The translations under genes and the position numbers were made by a program. A stretch of 64,000 bases of DNA from contig OY776132.1 of the NCBI GenBank assembly GCA_963675135.1, positions 6,696,001 to 6,760,000 of the forward strand, given 5' to 3'. The notes below the pieces were generated by a model. The model saw only the letters and a list, made by a program, of their open reading frames with translations. It made no database searches and was not told where the DNA came from. Origin of the DNA: Galeopsis tetrahit. Its lineage: Eukaryota > Streptophyta > Magnoliopsida > Lamiales > Lamiaceae. Each line of letters begins with the position of its first letter. Position 1 is the first letter of the stretch. Positions 10,747 through 21,816 of the stretch are shown piece by piece.

Positions 10747-11506
10747 ATGACCAGTAGACGAAGAAGTTACATTTCTGTGTTTTCACGAAGGGGTAATTAT
10801 TTTTATTTATTTTGCTTTTTTTTTTTTTAAAGAAATTGTTAGTACCGCCGGAAGGTTGCATCAGGCCAACAACTGGGAGACGATTTGGTGGTCAATGTCA
10901 TTGAATTTCCTCAACGAAACCTACCTACTTTCCTTGAATTGGACGAGTCATATTCATCTCCATTCAAATTTAAAATTGTGCTTTACGGCCAAGAGGAGCC
11001 TCAGTATTTTGAGAAGAAAATCGAGCACGTTGCAGAAGAACTTAATGGTTAGTGTAAACAACTTTTTTATAATTCTTGACGAAATCCATTTTGAGTTCGT
11101 AAGTAACAATTCATTATGTGTGTTGCAGTTGGAAGATCTTATGGAATCGATAGGACTGTACGAACGTCTCATCAACAAAGTTTAAGCTATGTGTCTCTGC
11201 CTTCCCACCTTGGATACGTCGCTTCTGCCCCCGACTAATGCTGTAACAGTGATGGTAAAGGCGAGGTATGAAGATGAGATTATAAAGTTTAAGCTATTAT
11301 GTGTCTCATCAACAATGGAGAAGCTCCAAGAAGAAGTGGCCAAGAGATTGGATTTCGAAAATGGGAGTTTCAAATTGAGGTACTTGGATGAAGACAATGA
11401 AAAAATCATATTAGCCTGTGATGATGATTTGCAGCTTTGTCTAAAGACTCAAACAGCAGGGGACAACACAACTCTGCACTTGTTTGTTCAGTTAATTCCT
11501 AAGTAA
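10747..11506 (+). CDS. possible PB1-only NLP-derived protein
   Basis: This is the 3' half of the NLP locus. From about 10852 the NLP linker after the second GAF-like block is recognisable (KVASGQQLGDDLVVNVIEF). The last exon is a PB1 domain: VTVMVKARYEDEIIKFKL, EEVAKRLDF, FKLRYLDEDNE, ACDDDLQLCL, ending at a stop at 11504-11506. PB1 domains mediate head-to-tail protein pairing; the acidic YLDEDNE-CDDD cluster is the OPCA-type face. The RWP-RK domain is absent. An open path exists if exons are 10747-10792, 10865-11047, 11129-11179 and 11250-11506, all with GT/AG borders, giving 178 residues from the ATG downstream of the TATA box. The splice model is my construction: the 10865 acceptor is not the strongest candidate, since the better one at 10842/10843 leads to a stop. 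A repeated AAGTTTAAGCTAT at 11179 and 11286 shows local duplication. It could equally be a dead tail of the NLP gene. Confidence 0.45.
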
Positions 11507-12351
11507 GCTCTGTTGCATTATTTAATTTGCACACATTGGATTTGTTGTCTATCAATTTCTAATTTTATTGATATGAAAAAGTGTGAAAGATGCGGTGAAG
11601 CTAAGAAACAGATACAACTTTTCTGTGCTGCATTAAGTTAAGATAATGAATTATTGGAAAAGTTTTCATGTACTCCAGTTTAAAAGCTTTTAACCACCCA
11701 TGCTAGTTAAGATAATGAGTCATTGTGTTTCCAAATAGTGTTTCCATCTTTAGATCCTGCCACTGTAACTTCATATTTGACGAAACCTGAAGGTTGAACA
11801 GGATAAACTTTAATTTCAATTATCACATTCATTTTTTTGGGTTAATTACAAAGATAATTATGACCTTTTAGTAGATTTCTAAATTACTAACGTATATTTT
11901 TTTTTTAATTTGATACACCATTTTTTTTAATTTTAGAATTTAATGCACCGATTAATACGATGTAGCCCCGAAAAAATCAAAATCGCACACGGACGCCAAG
12001 TAGATTACCAACTAATTAATTTTTCTTTAAAAAAACACATTTTAAAACTCTAAAAAAATACAAAATTAAATCGTCGCCTTATTTACAAAGAAATCCGATC
12101 CTAAACGCACATGCGCGAGAAGACGTAAATTCTTTTCACTCAAATTGGTGGTTGGACAACCTAAATTATTTATTTTATTTTTTCTCTTACATTTTTCAAG
12201 CAATAAATATAAAATCATAGTTCAATAAAAGTAAAAAATTGCAAGGAGATCCTTTATAAAATTATAAAATTTTGCCGATAAATATAAAAATACATATTTC
12301 ACCCCTAAAATGATGAAATTTGTCTAGAAAATGTTGGAATTAAAGATATTG
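11507..12351. other. intergenic after NLP locus
   Basis: AT-rich, with no gene seen. This would include the 3' UTR of the PB1 exon; the next region has poly-T/A runs around 11900-12060. Confidence 0.5.
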
Positions 12352-13757
12352 CGAAGGAATCATTCACCCAATTAATTCCATATTATACATTCTTCTTTTG
12401 TAGTCGAACTCGAATATGCTAGGATTGGTTGGCTTGAGGGCCATAGCGATGCCTTTAAATTTGATACGAATAATAAAATACTCCAGTATTTCACAAAACA
12501 TGATTTTTTTTTTTAAATTTCATATCGGATTAATAGTAGAGCCGCGAAGTGTGTGTAGGAAACATGAATTATTTGATCTTAATACTCCATCCATCCATCG
12601 AAAAAGGTCTACGATGCTATCAGGCAACGAAAGGTATCAAGAACTATTTATAATCTAGCTCGTAATGTCAAGAATTCTTGTAATTTTGAGAGTCATTATA
12701 TTTGGATTGAATCTCTAAACTTTATAAATAACCTTCTCGATTTAATTTTTTCTTCTTGCAAATAAATTGAAAGCACCCTTTGGCTTTCAAGTAAAAAAAA
12801 AAAAAACTCAATTTATAGAGTGGGCAGAGTTTGACTGACTTTTTTATTGATTTATATGAATTTTAATAGATTTGACAAAATTGTGAAATATATATTTTTT
12901 TTATTGATTTACATATATTTTCATAAATTTTAAACTATTAATGTGAAGAGTTTTTTTTAAATTAATATTATATGTATATAATTAAAGTATTTTATCAATA
13001 ATATATATATATATAAAGTTTATATATATATTAATTGGGAAATATTCGTGATCCCACTCATTCTCAATACGGGGTGAATTCGACTTGACCCAAAACTTGT
13101 GGGGTGGGGCGGGTACCCGCGGGTCGGGTCAATATTGGCATCCTTACTTCTGACATTTCGTCTTCATACCTAAAAAATTTTAAAGACTTTTTAAAATTTG
13201 TATTTAATACCTCAAGATTTTTAAAGACAATTGAAAATACGAATTGAATACCCTCATACTTTGAAAGTCCAAAAAAATTCTACAGAATCCACAACCAATA
13301 CAACCCCTTAATTTTTTAAAAATTATTTATTAATATTAAAGTGATAAAATTATTTTTTAAGGTAATACGGAGTAATAGAAAAGGTGCATTGAATTGGTAT
13401 AAAAAAAGAAATTACATTTTCTGTATAGAGATGGTTAAACAGACTGTAATTGTTTTATTTTCATTTTAATAAATGATGTATATCTAATATGCGACATATC
13501 TAATTCTTGTTAAAGCACACAAACTAAGAAAAACGTGTAATGATTAAAGTTAATGATTGAATTAAGGGTAAAAGTAATGGCATTTTATATAAATATGTGA
13601 ATATTGTGAGGTTGAGATTTATAATAAGGTTTTCTTTTTTGGAAGTGCAAACAATTGTGAGACAGAGGGAGTAACATTTTTACGAGGACATCATGTAAAT
13701 TTGCACCTAGATGCCCCCGATTTATTCCTAGAAACTTAGATAAAGAATAAATCCTAA

Positions 13758-14198
13758 GGGCATGTTTGTTTTGGGATTATGTAGGATGGGGAGATATGGA
13801 TGGAGAAATCCTGGATGAAGAAATTCTATTGAATTGTGATTGTGTATGTTTGTTTTGAGATGTTGAGTAGAATAAGATGTAATTTTATGTCAAATCAATT
13901 GTATAAGAGTGTCTGATGTTGTATTATACTCCCTCCGTTCCATTATAAGTTTCCCACTTTTCTTTTATGAATGTCCTACAAACTCACCATCACATCACTT
14001 ATAATATAATTTTATGTCAAATCAATTAGTAAGGGTGTGTGATGTTATATTATTATAATAATAGAATATATATATATTTTTAGGGGTTTAGAGGTGGATA
14101 TAATTGGATCGATGTTAAAAATCCGGATGTGAAATTTTATACTAGAACAAGAATAACGTCTCCCGTCAGGACGCGTGAGTCTCAAAACAAACCGGCTC
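13758..14198. mobile_element. Tourist-like (PIF/Harbinger) MITE in unit A
   Basis: Bounded by GGGCATGTTTGTTTTG and CAAAACAAACCGGCTC, flanked by TAA on both sides (13755-13757 and 14199-14201). Unit B has the uninterrupted site (AATAAATCCCAAAGTAAATGTCG near 31743), so this insertion is specific to unit A. One end of a Stowaway-type sequence (CTCCCTCCGTTCC at 13930) is nested inside. Confidence 0.8.
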
Positions 14199-15229
14199 TA
14201 AAGTTAATGTCGTTTTTATACCATATATACTTGTACTTTTGTCACGTTCACTACAAATATTGAGCTGCAAGCTATGAGATTCCCAAATATCTGTAGATTG
14301 TTGGGTGGATTGACATGTAAAAATTCAAATTCAACATGATGAAAAACTTAAAAAAATTAAAGTACTGCAATTCTCAATTTTGTTTTCCCAGAAATCATAT
14401 TAAGTTTTTTTCTTTTTTAAAGGGAAAATGAGAAAATTTAAAAAGAAGAAAGAAGAAGAATCAATTGCCTAGTAATCATCCCCATCATAATAACCTAAAT
14501 CATCCTCCACACGATCAGCCGCGTCATCAGCAATATGGTCCTCCAACGCATCCACACCCTCCACGAGTGCGATTCCACCTAACGCCCCACCCACAGCCAA
14601 TCCCGTCCCCATTCCCCCAAACTTACTCTTTTTCTTCTCCTCCACGTAACCCTGCTGCTCGTAGTACCCACCTTGACCGTAACTCGCCGGACCACCCGCA
14701 CCGTACGTTTGGTACCCCGACGGTCGAGCGCCGTACGCTGCGTATCCCGACGGCGGCGCACTGTAAGCCGGGTAACGCAACGGCGGCGCACCGCAGGGTT
14801 TCATATACGGCGGCGGGGGAACGACGTACGGAGGCGCGGAGTAGGGTTTCGACGCACGGAGGCGCGGATCACGGACGCTGACGCTAACCTCCACCTTCCC
14901 CTGCGGGCGACCCGAGGGGCGTTTGAGTTCGAGATTCTTCTCAGCGCGGCTCCCCAATTCTACGTCGGAGAGCGGAATTTTGGCGGATCCGATTAGCGGT
15001 TTGGTGCCGATGGCGGCGGCGGCGGCGTGGACTATGTCAATGTGGAGTGTGGAGTCTTCGATCGGGGGGTTGAAAGGGATTGTGAGTTTGTCGTACCAGT
15101 AGGGAGAGGTGTCGCCGTAGTCATCGACGCGAGTGGAGAGCTTTTTGTCGGAGTCTACCCAAACGACGGCGTATGGCTTGAGCTTGCCGTGGCGCCAATT
15201 GACGTTTTTAAGGTCATTGGCGGAGGTCA

Positions 15230-15860
15230 GACCATGTTTATCCATGCCAAACCATGACCGGGTCATTAAATATAAAATTAATTTCTCACTCCTCCCCCTA
15301 CCCATTTTACACCACAATCCAAACTCATCTTTTTTCACACTTTATCCATAACCACCACAACCACAACCAACATTAATAAATTATTTCTTTTATAATATAA
15401 TAGTTATATCTATTATTAATTTTTTATAATATTTTCACAATATTTAAAAAAAATATATACAATTATTTAATAGAAAAAAATTAAAATATAAAAAGAATAA
15501 TTAACACAATTTAGAAGAGAAAAAAATTAAGAGAAAAGAAAAGGGAGTGTATGAAATTATAATCTAAAACATATCAAGATTGGTCTCTATTTATAGAGAA
15601 TTTAATTTTATAAATTTTGGTATTTTTTATTTTTATTTTTTTAAAGTAGATAAGTGAAAATTAGAAATTATTTAAATAAAATATAATCGACGAATAAAAA
15701 ATGGACACATCATGTTTAGATATTATGGGAATAAAAATACTCCACAAAAAAACTGGTCATGGTTGGTTGTTCTCGGTTGACGATCAAATAAATTTTTTTT
15801 TTCTTTTTTTTTTTTTTTTTTTTTTTGTCTTTTGTGGATGCCCTGGTCGTGGGGCATCGA
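15230..15860. mobile_element. MITE, deletion derivative of the adjacent Harbinger
   Basis: 631 bases. Its left 250 bases match the left end of the adjacent full element (15230-15480 against 15864-16110: GTTTATCCATGCC, CTCACTCCTCC, CATTTTACACCACA). Its right 350 bases match that element's right end (15505-15860 against about 19375-19741: GAGTGTATGAAATT, CAAGATTGGTCTCTATTTATAGA). It is therefore two termini joined with the coding centre removed. It is flanked by TCA (an altered TTA) and TAA. Confidence 0.82.
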
Positions 15861-16241
15861 TAAGACTATGTTTATCCATGCCCGGGTCATCAAATATAAA
15901 ATTCATTTCTCACTCCTCCACCTACCCATTTTACACCACAGCCCAAATTTATCTTTTTTCACACTTTATCCATAACCACCCACAACCACAACCAACATTT
16001 CATAAATTATTTCTTTTATAATATAATAATTATATCTATTATTAATTCTTTATAATATTTTCACAATATTTAAAAAATATATACCGTTATTTAATATTAA
16101 AAAATTCATAACTATAATAAAAAATTACAACATTCAATAATAAAATTTCCATTACAAAAATTGAAATACAACTGAAAATAAATAAATCGAACTACAAATA
16201 AATGCCTAATTACAACAAAGCAAAAGATGCAAATTACATAT

Positions 16242-17582
16242 TTAATTATCAGTGCCGAATTTTTGCCATATATGCTCAATCAAGTCGTTCTTAAGAGCGG
16301 CATGGGCTTCTCTATTACGAAGTTGTTCCCTACTAGTCATATAGGAGGATAAACTTGCAATGCGTTCAGTAGAGTACTGAAATGACTGATCATCATTTGC
16401 AGGGCAATCCACTAAAAATTCAGTAGGATCATAATAATTTTGGTATGTGTCTCGTTCATCCTCCACTATCATATTGTGCATGATGATACAAGCCATCATT
16501 ATTTTTCCTATGAAAATTTTATCCCATACAAGACATGGGCGTTTAAGAAATGCGAAACGTGCTTGTAGAACTCCAAATGCTCGCTCAACATCTTTTCGTA
16601 CAGCCTCTTGGTGTTGAGCGAACAATTTGTGTTTTTGATTTACTGGAGATGTAATTGACTTAACAAATACAACTCATGAAGGATATATGCCATCAGTTAG
16701 ATAATAAGCTCTATTATTTTCCCGACCATTTACGACATAACTAACCTTTGGAGCTCGACCTTGCAAGACATCTGTAAAAACTGGAGATCGTTGGAGCACA
16801 TTGATATCATTGCACGTGCCTGGAGTTCCAAAGAAAGCATGCCATATCCACAGGTCATATGATGCAACAGCTTCCAAAATGATGGTTGGTTTTCCACTTC
16901 TCCCTGCATATTGCCCAGCCCACGCAGTAGGACAATTTTTCCATTGCCAATGCATACAATCAATGCTGCCTATCATACCCGGAAATCCACGTTGATCGCC
17001 GACGTAGAGTAGTCTTGCCAAATCTTGTTCATTAGGCTTTCTGAGGTACTCTTCACCGAAGCATGAAATGATGCCTTCAACGAAATGCTTGAGAGATTGT
17101 CTTGTTACTGCTGAACTCATGCGCAAATATTCATCAACGGCATCGGTGGATGTCCCATACGCCAACACCCTCATAGCACCAGTACATTTCTGTAATGGTG
17201 AAAGACTCAATTGACCCGTTGCATCATGTCTTTGTTGAAAATATTCGTCATTGGCAGTAACGGCCTCGACTATACGAAGGAATACAGATTTTCTCATGCG
17301 AAATCTGCGTCGAAAGATCTCGGGAGTATACGTCGGGCTATCGACAAAATAGTCATTCATCAAGCGTGCATCACCAAGCTCGCGATCCCTCTCACAATGC
17401 CTTCTTCTTGATCTAGGAGTGGAATCTCTTGTGGTCATATTGAGATTTCTTAAGACCATATCCTCGATCATGCGATCATACTCAGCATTCCGTTCTTGCC
17501 ATTCACCAAGATCATCCAAATTTGAATAATCGGAACTTGAGTTTGAATCTGAATCTACCGAGGGATTTTCATTGAGAGACAT
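16242..17582 (-). pseudogene. PIF/Harbinger DDE transposase, one nonsense codon
   Basis: A single-frame reading of 446 residues, interrupted only by TGA at 16674-16676 (after DGIYPS, where the family has tryptophan). It catalyses cut-and-paste transposition in the nucleus. The N-terminus is acidic/serine-rich. The catalytic domain shows the first Asp in MIGSIDCMHWQWK (about residue 208), the second Asp in GTCNDINVL (about 259) and the Glu in DVERAFGVLQARF (about 333, after the stop), the DDE triad of this family. The downstream part resumes in the same frame to the natural stop at 16242. Without readthrough the product would lack the catalytic Glu. The neighbouring ORF1 at 18312-19350 is its usual partner. 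Confidence 0.92.
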
Positions 17583-17845
17583 CTGTAAAAATGAAATAGG
17601 TAAGACAAATAGATAGTAATTTTATTTGAGAGGAATCTTAAGAGCAAAGAAAAGTATTTTGGTGTAGGTATGATGTTGGTTGAAGTGTGATTTATAGGAG
17701 TGGTATGAGTTGTAAGTTTTGCTTTAATCATAGAGATTCTCCATCATTCACATGGGAAGATAAGGAGTGGTATGAGTTGTAAGTTTTGCTTTAATCATAG
17801 AGATTCTCCACCATTCACATGGTAAGATAAAGAGTGGTATGAGTT
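17583..17845. other. transposase leader with a direct repeat
   Basis: Two copies of about 60 bases (GGAGTGGTATGAGTTGTAAG to ATTCTCCAYCATTCACATGG) lie at about 17697-17758 and 17766-17820, directly upstream of the transposase start and next to the minisatellite. Confidence 0.7.
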
Positions 17846-18160
17846 GTTACCGTTTCACATTGCCCTGTTACCGTTTCACTTAAGCTTGTTACCGTTTCAC
17901 ATTGCCCTGTTACCGTTTCACTTAAGCTTGTTACCGTTTCACTTAAGCTTGTTACCGTTTCACATTGTCCTGTTAGCGTTTCACATTGTCCTGTTAGCGT
18001 TTCACTTAAGCTTGTTACCGTTTCACATTGCCCTGTTACCGTTTCACATTGTCCTGTTACCGTTTCACTTAAACTTGTTACCGTTTCACATTGTCCTGTT
18101 AGCGTTTCACGTTGCCCTGTAACCATTTCACGTTGCCCTGTTAGTGTTTCACATGACAAT
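17846..18160. repeat. 21-bp minisatellite inside the Harbinger
   Basis: Fifteen head-to-tail 21-base units, the last diverged. Two main variants alternate irregularly: GTTACCGTTTCACATTGCCCT and GTTACCGTTTCACTTAAGCTT, with C/G changes at the fifth position. Because 21 is a multiple of three, both strands stay open across the array, producing meaningless frames. It lies between the two divergent-in-function but same-strand transposon genes, about 260 bases upstream of the transposase start. Confidence 0.95.
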
Positions 18161-18311
18161 TTTGCTCTTTCACACTGATATTTTAAACTTGAAAACTCAC
18201 AAAGAATTCATTTCATAATTAATTGAGATTACATGAAATTAAATAACATCACACAAATTTAAAATACAACAAAAGCATAAGGTAAAAGTACTTGAAAATA
18301 AATGACATTGA

Positions 18312-19350
18312 TTACTTGAACAACCCCAATAGATATTGTTTCATCTCTTCTTCTTCTGGTGTTAAGTGAGTTTTCGCCATCAATGTTTGTAAAAGAATTA
18401 GTTGACACTCCATTTTCTTCTCCGCTTTCTTCCTTTCTTCTCTTTCTTTTTGTATTTCGAGACGACGATTAACAGATGCAAGTTCATTTTCTCTAGTAAT
18501 TCTCATTGCACGAATTTCTTCAACAACTGCATCTGAGACCACCTTCCATTTTCCTTTTTTCGCCTTATCTCTACCTATAGGACGTTGAATAGTTGAACTC
18601 CCACTTATTGGTGTTTCTGGATTAGTGGGGTTGAAATACTGCACTTCTTCACTGGTCCTTGATCTCTTTGAGCTGCCACCACTTTCTTCAGTTTCCTCTT
18701 CATTTTCAGGACGGGGACATGCTGGAGCATGATGTATTTGCCACTTGGGATGTTTACTCAAAACTTCATTAAAAACAAACTTTTCAGTAAACTGTTGGTT
18801 GTTTCCGGAGGCACGACAATAAATTTCATGAGCTTCTTTCTCAATGTCACTTTGGCTCATTCCGCTTCTGTACATCGCATTTGCATCCTTCAATGCTTCC
18901 AACCACCTGTTGCAATTTTCATTGATGCGTTTATAGCGACTTCGCATCATCTCTATATTTCTTTCATTTAGCTCCTCCGGATTTTCCCTTCGAGCTTGCT
19001 CGTACATATCATGTACTCGTCCCCATAGCCTTGTCGATTTTTGATTAGTCCCAACCGCGCCATCTTCACTGATGAAATAATAAGATGACATTAATGCAAC
19101 ATCTTCCTTAACCGACCACCCTTTTTTTTGCACTTTTTTCTTTTGTTTTCCAAACAAATTGCGAGGAAGACTTTCCGAAATTTGAACGGGTTCAGAGATA
19201 GGAACTTGGTTCAAATTCGGAGAAAATTGAGAATTTTGATATATAATATTGAGAAAATTGAGAATTATCAATATTAAAAAACGATTGAAAATTTTGTGAA
19301 CTTGACTGGTTTTGAAACTCATGATGATAATTGGGATCATTTGGATCCAT
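18312..19350 (-). pseudogene. Harbinger ORF1, Myb/trihelix-like DNA-binding protein
   Basis: This accessory protein binds transposon ends or subterminal repeats and helps the transposase into the nucleus. The natural start is ATG at 19350-19348 (MDPNDPNYHHEF). A small indel near 19225-19250 shifts the frame into the long open part (NSQFSPNLNQ onward). The Myb/SANT-like trihelix lies in GWSVKEDVALMSSYY, TRLWGRVHDMYEQAR and MRSRYKRINENCNRW. This is followed by a basic region (SSKRSRT) and a charged, probably coiled-coil C-terminus (EKEREERKKAEKK is the type of sequence) ending in YLLGLFK. Plant databases often label such proteins NAM-associated or glutathione S-transferase T3-like. It lies upstream of the transposase on the same strand. 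Confidence 0.88.
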
Positions 19351-19784
19351 GTTAGAAGAGAAAAAAGATAATTAAAACAATTTAGAAGAGAAAAAAAGAT
19401 AATTAAAACAATTTAGAAGAGAAAAGGGAGTGTATGAAATTGTGATCCAAAATATATCAAGATTGGTCTCTATTTATAGATAATTTAATTTTATGAATTT
19501 TAGTTTTTTTTTATTTTTATTAAGTAGATAAGTGAAAATCAGAAATTATCTAAATAAAATATAACCGACGAGTAAAATTTTGACAAGTGGCATATTTGGA
19601 TTTTTTGGGGATAAAACCTTGGCCCCACACACACTCACACACACTCGGTTGTTCCTGGTTGATGAACAACCATGGTCATCAAAATGCATTACATTTTTTT
19701 TTTTTTTTTTGTCTTACATGTATGACCTGGGCGTCAAGGTCTTATGGTGATTTCAACCTCGTAGTCGTAGCTAGAAGTCGCCAT

Positions 19785-20847
19785 TAATTGAATTATAGAA
19801 GGATTAATAATGTGTTGTGAGATTTGGGGTTGGGGGTTTATATAGGAACATGGATTGATTTGTGCTATGATTTTATTTTCCTATTTTACCATTTTTTTGG
19901 GATTGCTTGCCTAAAATAAAATTAAAAAGAATGGTATTACGGGCACTTCTGTGAAATAATAATATTCCTTTTACACCTTAAAATAGAAAATCTTTTATAA
20001 ATTTCATATTTACAATATTCTTGATTATTTTTAAATTCAAACATATATACAAAATTGAACTCATTTATTTACTTTTATAGGTAAAATTTACAAAATTAAT
20101 CTTTGATTAAGGAAATAGTAATTTTTACATATTTCTTTTTCGAATGTTCCAAAATAACATTATTTTTTAGGTAAATTCTTCTATGCAATTGAGTGTATAC
20201 ATATACTTGGATTTTAATGTTCAATTTACCCCAATTGTATGATGTAATTAGTATAATTAAATCACAAGTATAATTTTGTTCTAATTTGATAACTCAAAAA
20301 TTCAATTGGAACAATTATAATATATTCAAATTACTTAAAATTCAATTATAAGTATGCATCAAATTCATACAAGAATTTGTCTCTTTTTTCATATTTCTTT
20401 CTACTTTTTTTTATCTTTTTTCAACAATCTACTTACACATTTAATAATTTTTTTTAATACATGTGATAAAAGTAATTAATTGGACAACTTTAGAAGAAAA
20501 TGAGATAGTAAAAGTGAAAAAAATGTGTGGTAATACTATGTTGGAAAGAAAAGGAAATAATAGGGGCAAATTAGTCAATGTAGATCGGGACCATGTTGAC
20601 ATAATGACATTGTTAATGAGATAGCATTAAGGAAGGGTTTTCCTATGTCCGAAATTACGAGACCGTTAGTTTCCTGGGACCTTGACCCTCAATAGTATTC
20701 CACTAGTTTTGAATTGATCAAAGCTTTACAATTTTGTTTTTGAGTTTTTTTCAAAAGATCTCATACATTTTTATAGGGCATGATCCTTCAATGTCTTTTT
20801 GATGTAAAATATTAATATTTAACTCTCAACAGAGACTATAATAATTT
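19785..20847. other. SRC2-A promoter and upstream flank
   Basis: The promoter of the split gene: TTTATATAGG near 19838-19847 is the TATA box on the minus strand, at the same place as in unit B. Beyond it is AT-rich duplicated flank alignable with 33270-35690 of unit B once unit B's insertions are removed. No other gene. Confidence 0.6.
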
Positions 20848-21080
20848 GGGTTGGTCTGCTATGGACTCGAGTGCATGTTGTGCACCCTAGTCCATGTTGC
20901 ACTTTTCAGTTACTGACTTACACTTTTTGGTAAATGGTGTTGCATTTTTCAATTATTAAACTGTATAAGTAATAATTGAAAAGTGCAACACCATTTACCA
21001 AAAAGTGTAAGTCAGTAAACTGAAAAGTGCACATGGACTAGGGTGCACAGCATGCACTCGAGTGCATACTAGACTTTACC
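20848..21080. mobile_element. fold-back MITE, Mutator-type (9-bp target duplication)
   Basis: A nearly complete palindrome of 233 bases: the left arm (ACTCGAGTGCATGTTGTGC, GCACTTTTCAGTTACTGAC) is repeated inverted in the right arm around a short centre near 20960. It is flanked by TAATAATTT at 20839-20847 and 21081-21089. Unit B keeps the unfilled site (CTATAATAATTTCTTTG near 35690). The 9-base duplication points to the Mutator superfamily. Confidence 0.88.
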
Positions 21081-21816
21081 TAATAATTTATTTGTTTATT
21101 AATTAAACATCAGCTGTCCGAAAATAACGTGACAATAATGGTTTTCTTAATTAGTTCACTTTTTTTTTTTTTTTTCTGTTTAAAATCAATCATTTTTTTA
21201 AATATTGACCTTTTGCATGTCAACATAAGTTGCACTTAAAAATGAGTTCATTTGTCTTCTTTATTTGTGAAGGGTGGTTGGTTTGTTAAGAGAGGAATGA
21301 GAACAAAAATGACAGTAATGATAATAGATATGATCATTATTATTGAGTTGTTTGGTTTAAAAATAAGAATGAGAGGAAATTTTATTTTTAGTTCTTTAAG
21401 TTTGAATGATTTTAAAATAAAATTTTAACTTTATAAAATACTTCGTACCTCTTATATTTTATAATTTTAATTCTTTTTTTACTAATTTTAGTCCATTAAA
21501 TTTACTGGAAAATTTGGGGAGCTCCAACTAAATGTTCAATGATCCTTTAATGACAGATTTGTTAGCTCCGGCCAAATGGACAATGTTAGATTTTATTTAA
21601 AGGATCAAAATTGGACAATTGGTCGGAGCCCCCAAATTTTTTGACGAGTTTAAGATTTTTCGGTGAGTATAAATTTAAAGGACTAAAATTGATTTAAAAA
21701 ATAATTAAAATTATTAGATATAAAATGTATTTTATAAAGTTAAAATTTAAAAGATTTATTTTAGAATTATTTAAACTTAAATGACTAAAAAAAAATATAT
21801 TTCCTCTAAGAATGAC
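21081..21816. other. duplicated non-coding flank (unit A)
   Basis: Matches about 35695-36413 of unit B. It contains an imperfect inverted repeat (GTTAGATTTTATTTAAAG..., AATTTAAAGGACTAAAATTG) near 21480-21690, probably an older MITE shared by both units. No gene. Confidence 0.5.

Larger units (their letters stand above)
15864..19741 (-). mobile_element. PIF/Harbinger transposon with both genes
   Basis: About 3.9 kb, starting GACTATG after TAA (15861-15863) and ending GGTC before TTA (19742-19744). It encodes, on the minus strand, the Myb/trihelix-like ORF1 protein (19350-18312) and the DDE transposase (17582-16242), the two proteins Harbinger elements need. A 21-bp minisatellite lies between the genes. 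Only one nonsense codon in the transposase and one small frameshift in ORF1 separate it from intact coding, so it was active recently. Termini are short and diverged; the boundary is supported mainly by comparison with the uninterrupted SRC2 copy. Confidence 0.88.
14469..19784 (-). pseudogene. SRC2-like C2-domain gene split by a Harbinger insertion
   Basis: Paralogue of the intact gene at 32331-33191. The first 14 codons (MATSSYDYEVEITI) lie at 19784-19742 with the original TATA-type promoter upstream (TTTATATAGG near 19840). The rest, from SANDLKNVNW to the C-terminal DDY and stop, lies at 15226-14469. The 4.5 kb between is a transposon block inserted at a TTA site (TCA/TTA now at 15227-15229 and 19742-19744). 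The C2 part keeps GKLKPYAVVWVDSDKK, and the C-terminal part keeps the Pro/Gly/Tyr-rich repeats but with fewer units than unit B. An open frame of 289 codons starts inside the transposon, which might allow a chimeric product, but without the first C2 strand. Expression is unlikely to give normal protein. Confidence 0.88.

Noticed and set aside
17815..18159. Open frame of heptad-like TGQCETV/TSLSETV repeats, on both strands
   Set aside because: It is a by-product of the 21-bp minisatellite: a repeat length divisible by three without stops stays open on both strands. No start context or flanking domains.
20868..21068. Palindrome considered as a terminator or microRNA precursor
   Set aside because: The exact 9-base target duplication and the empty site in unit B show that it is a transposon. 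Hairpin RNA from it would be secondary.
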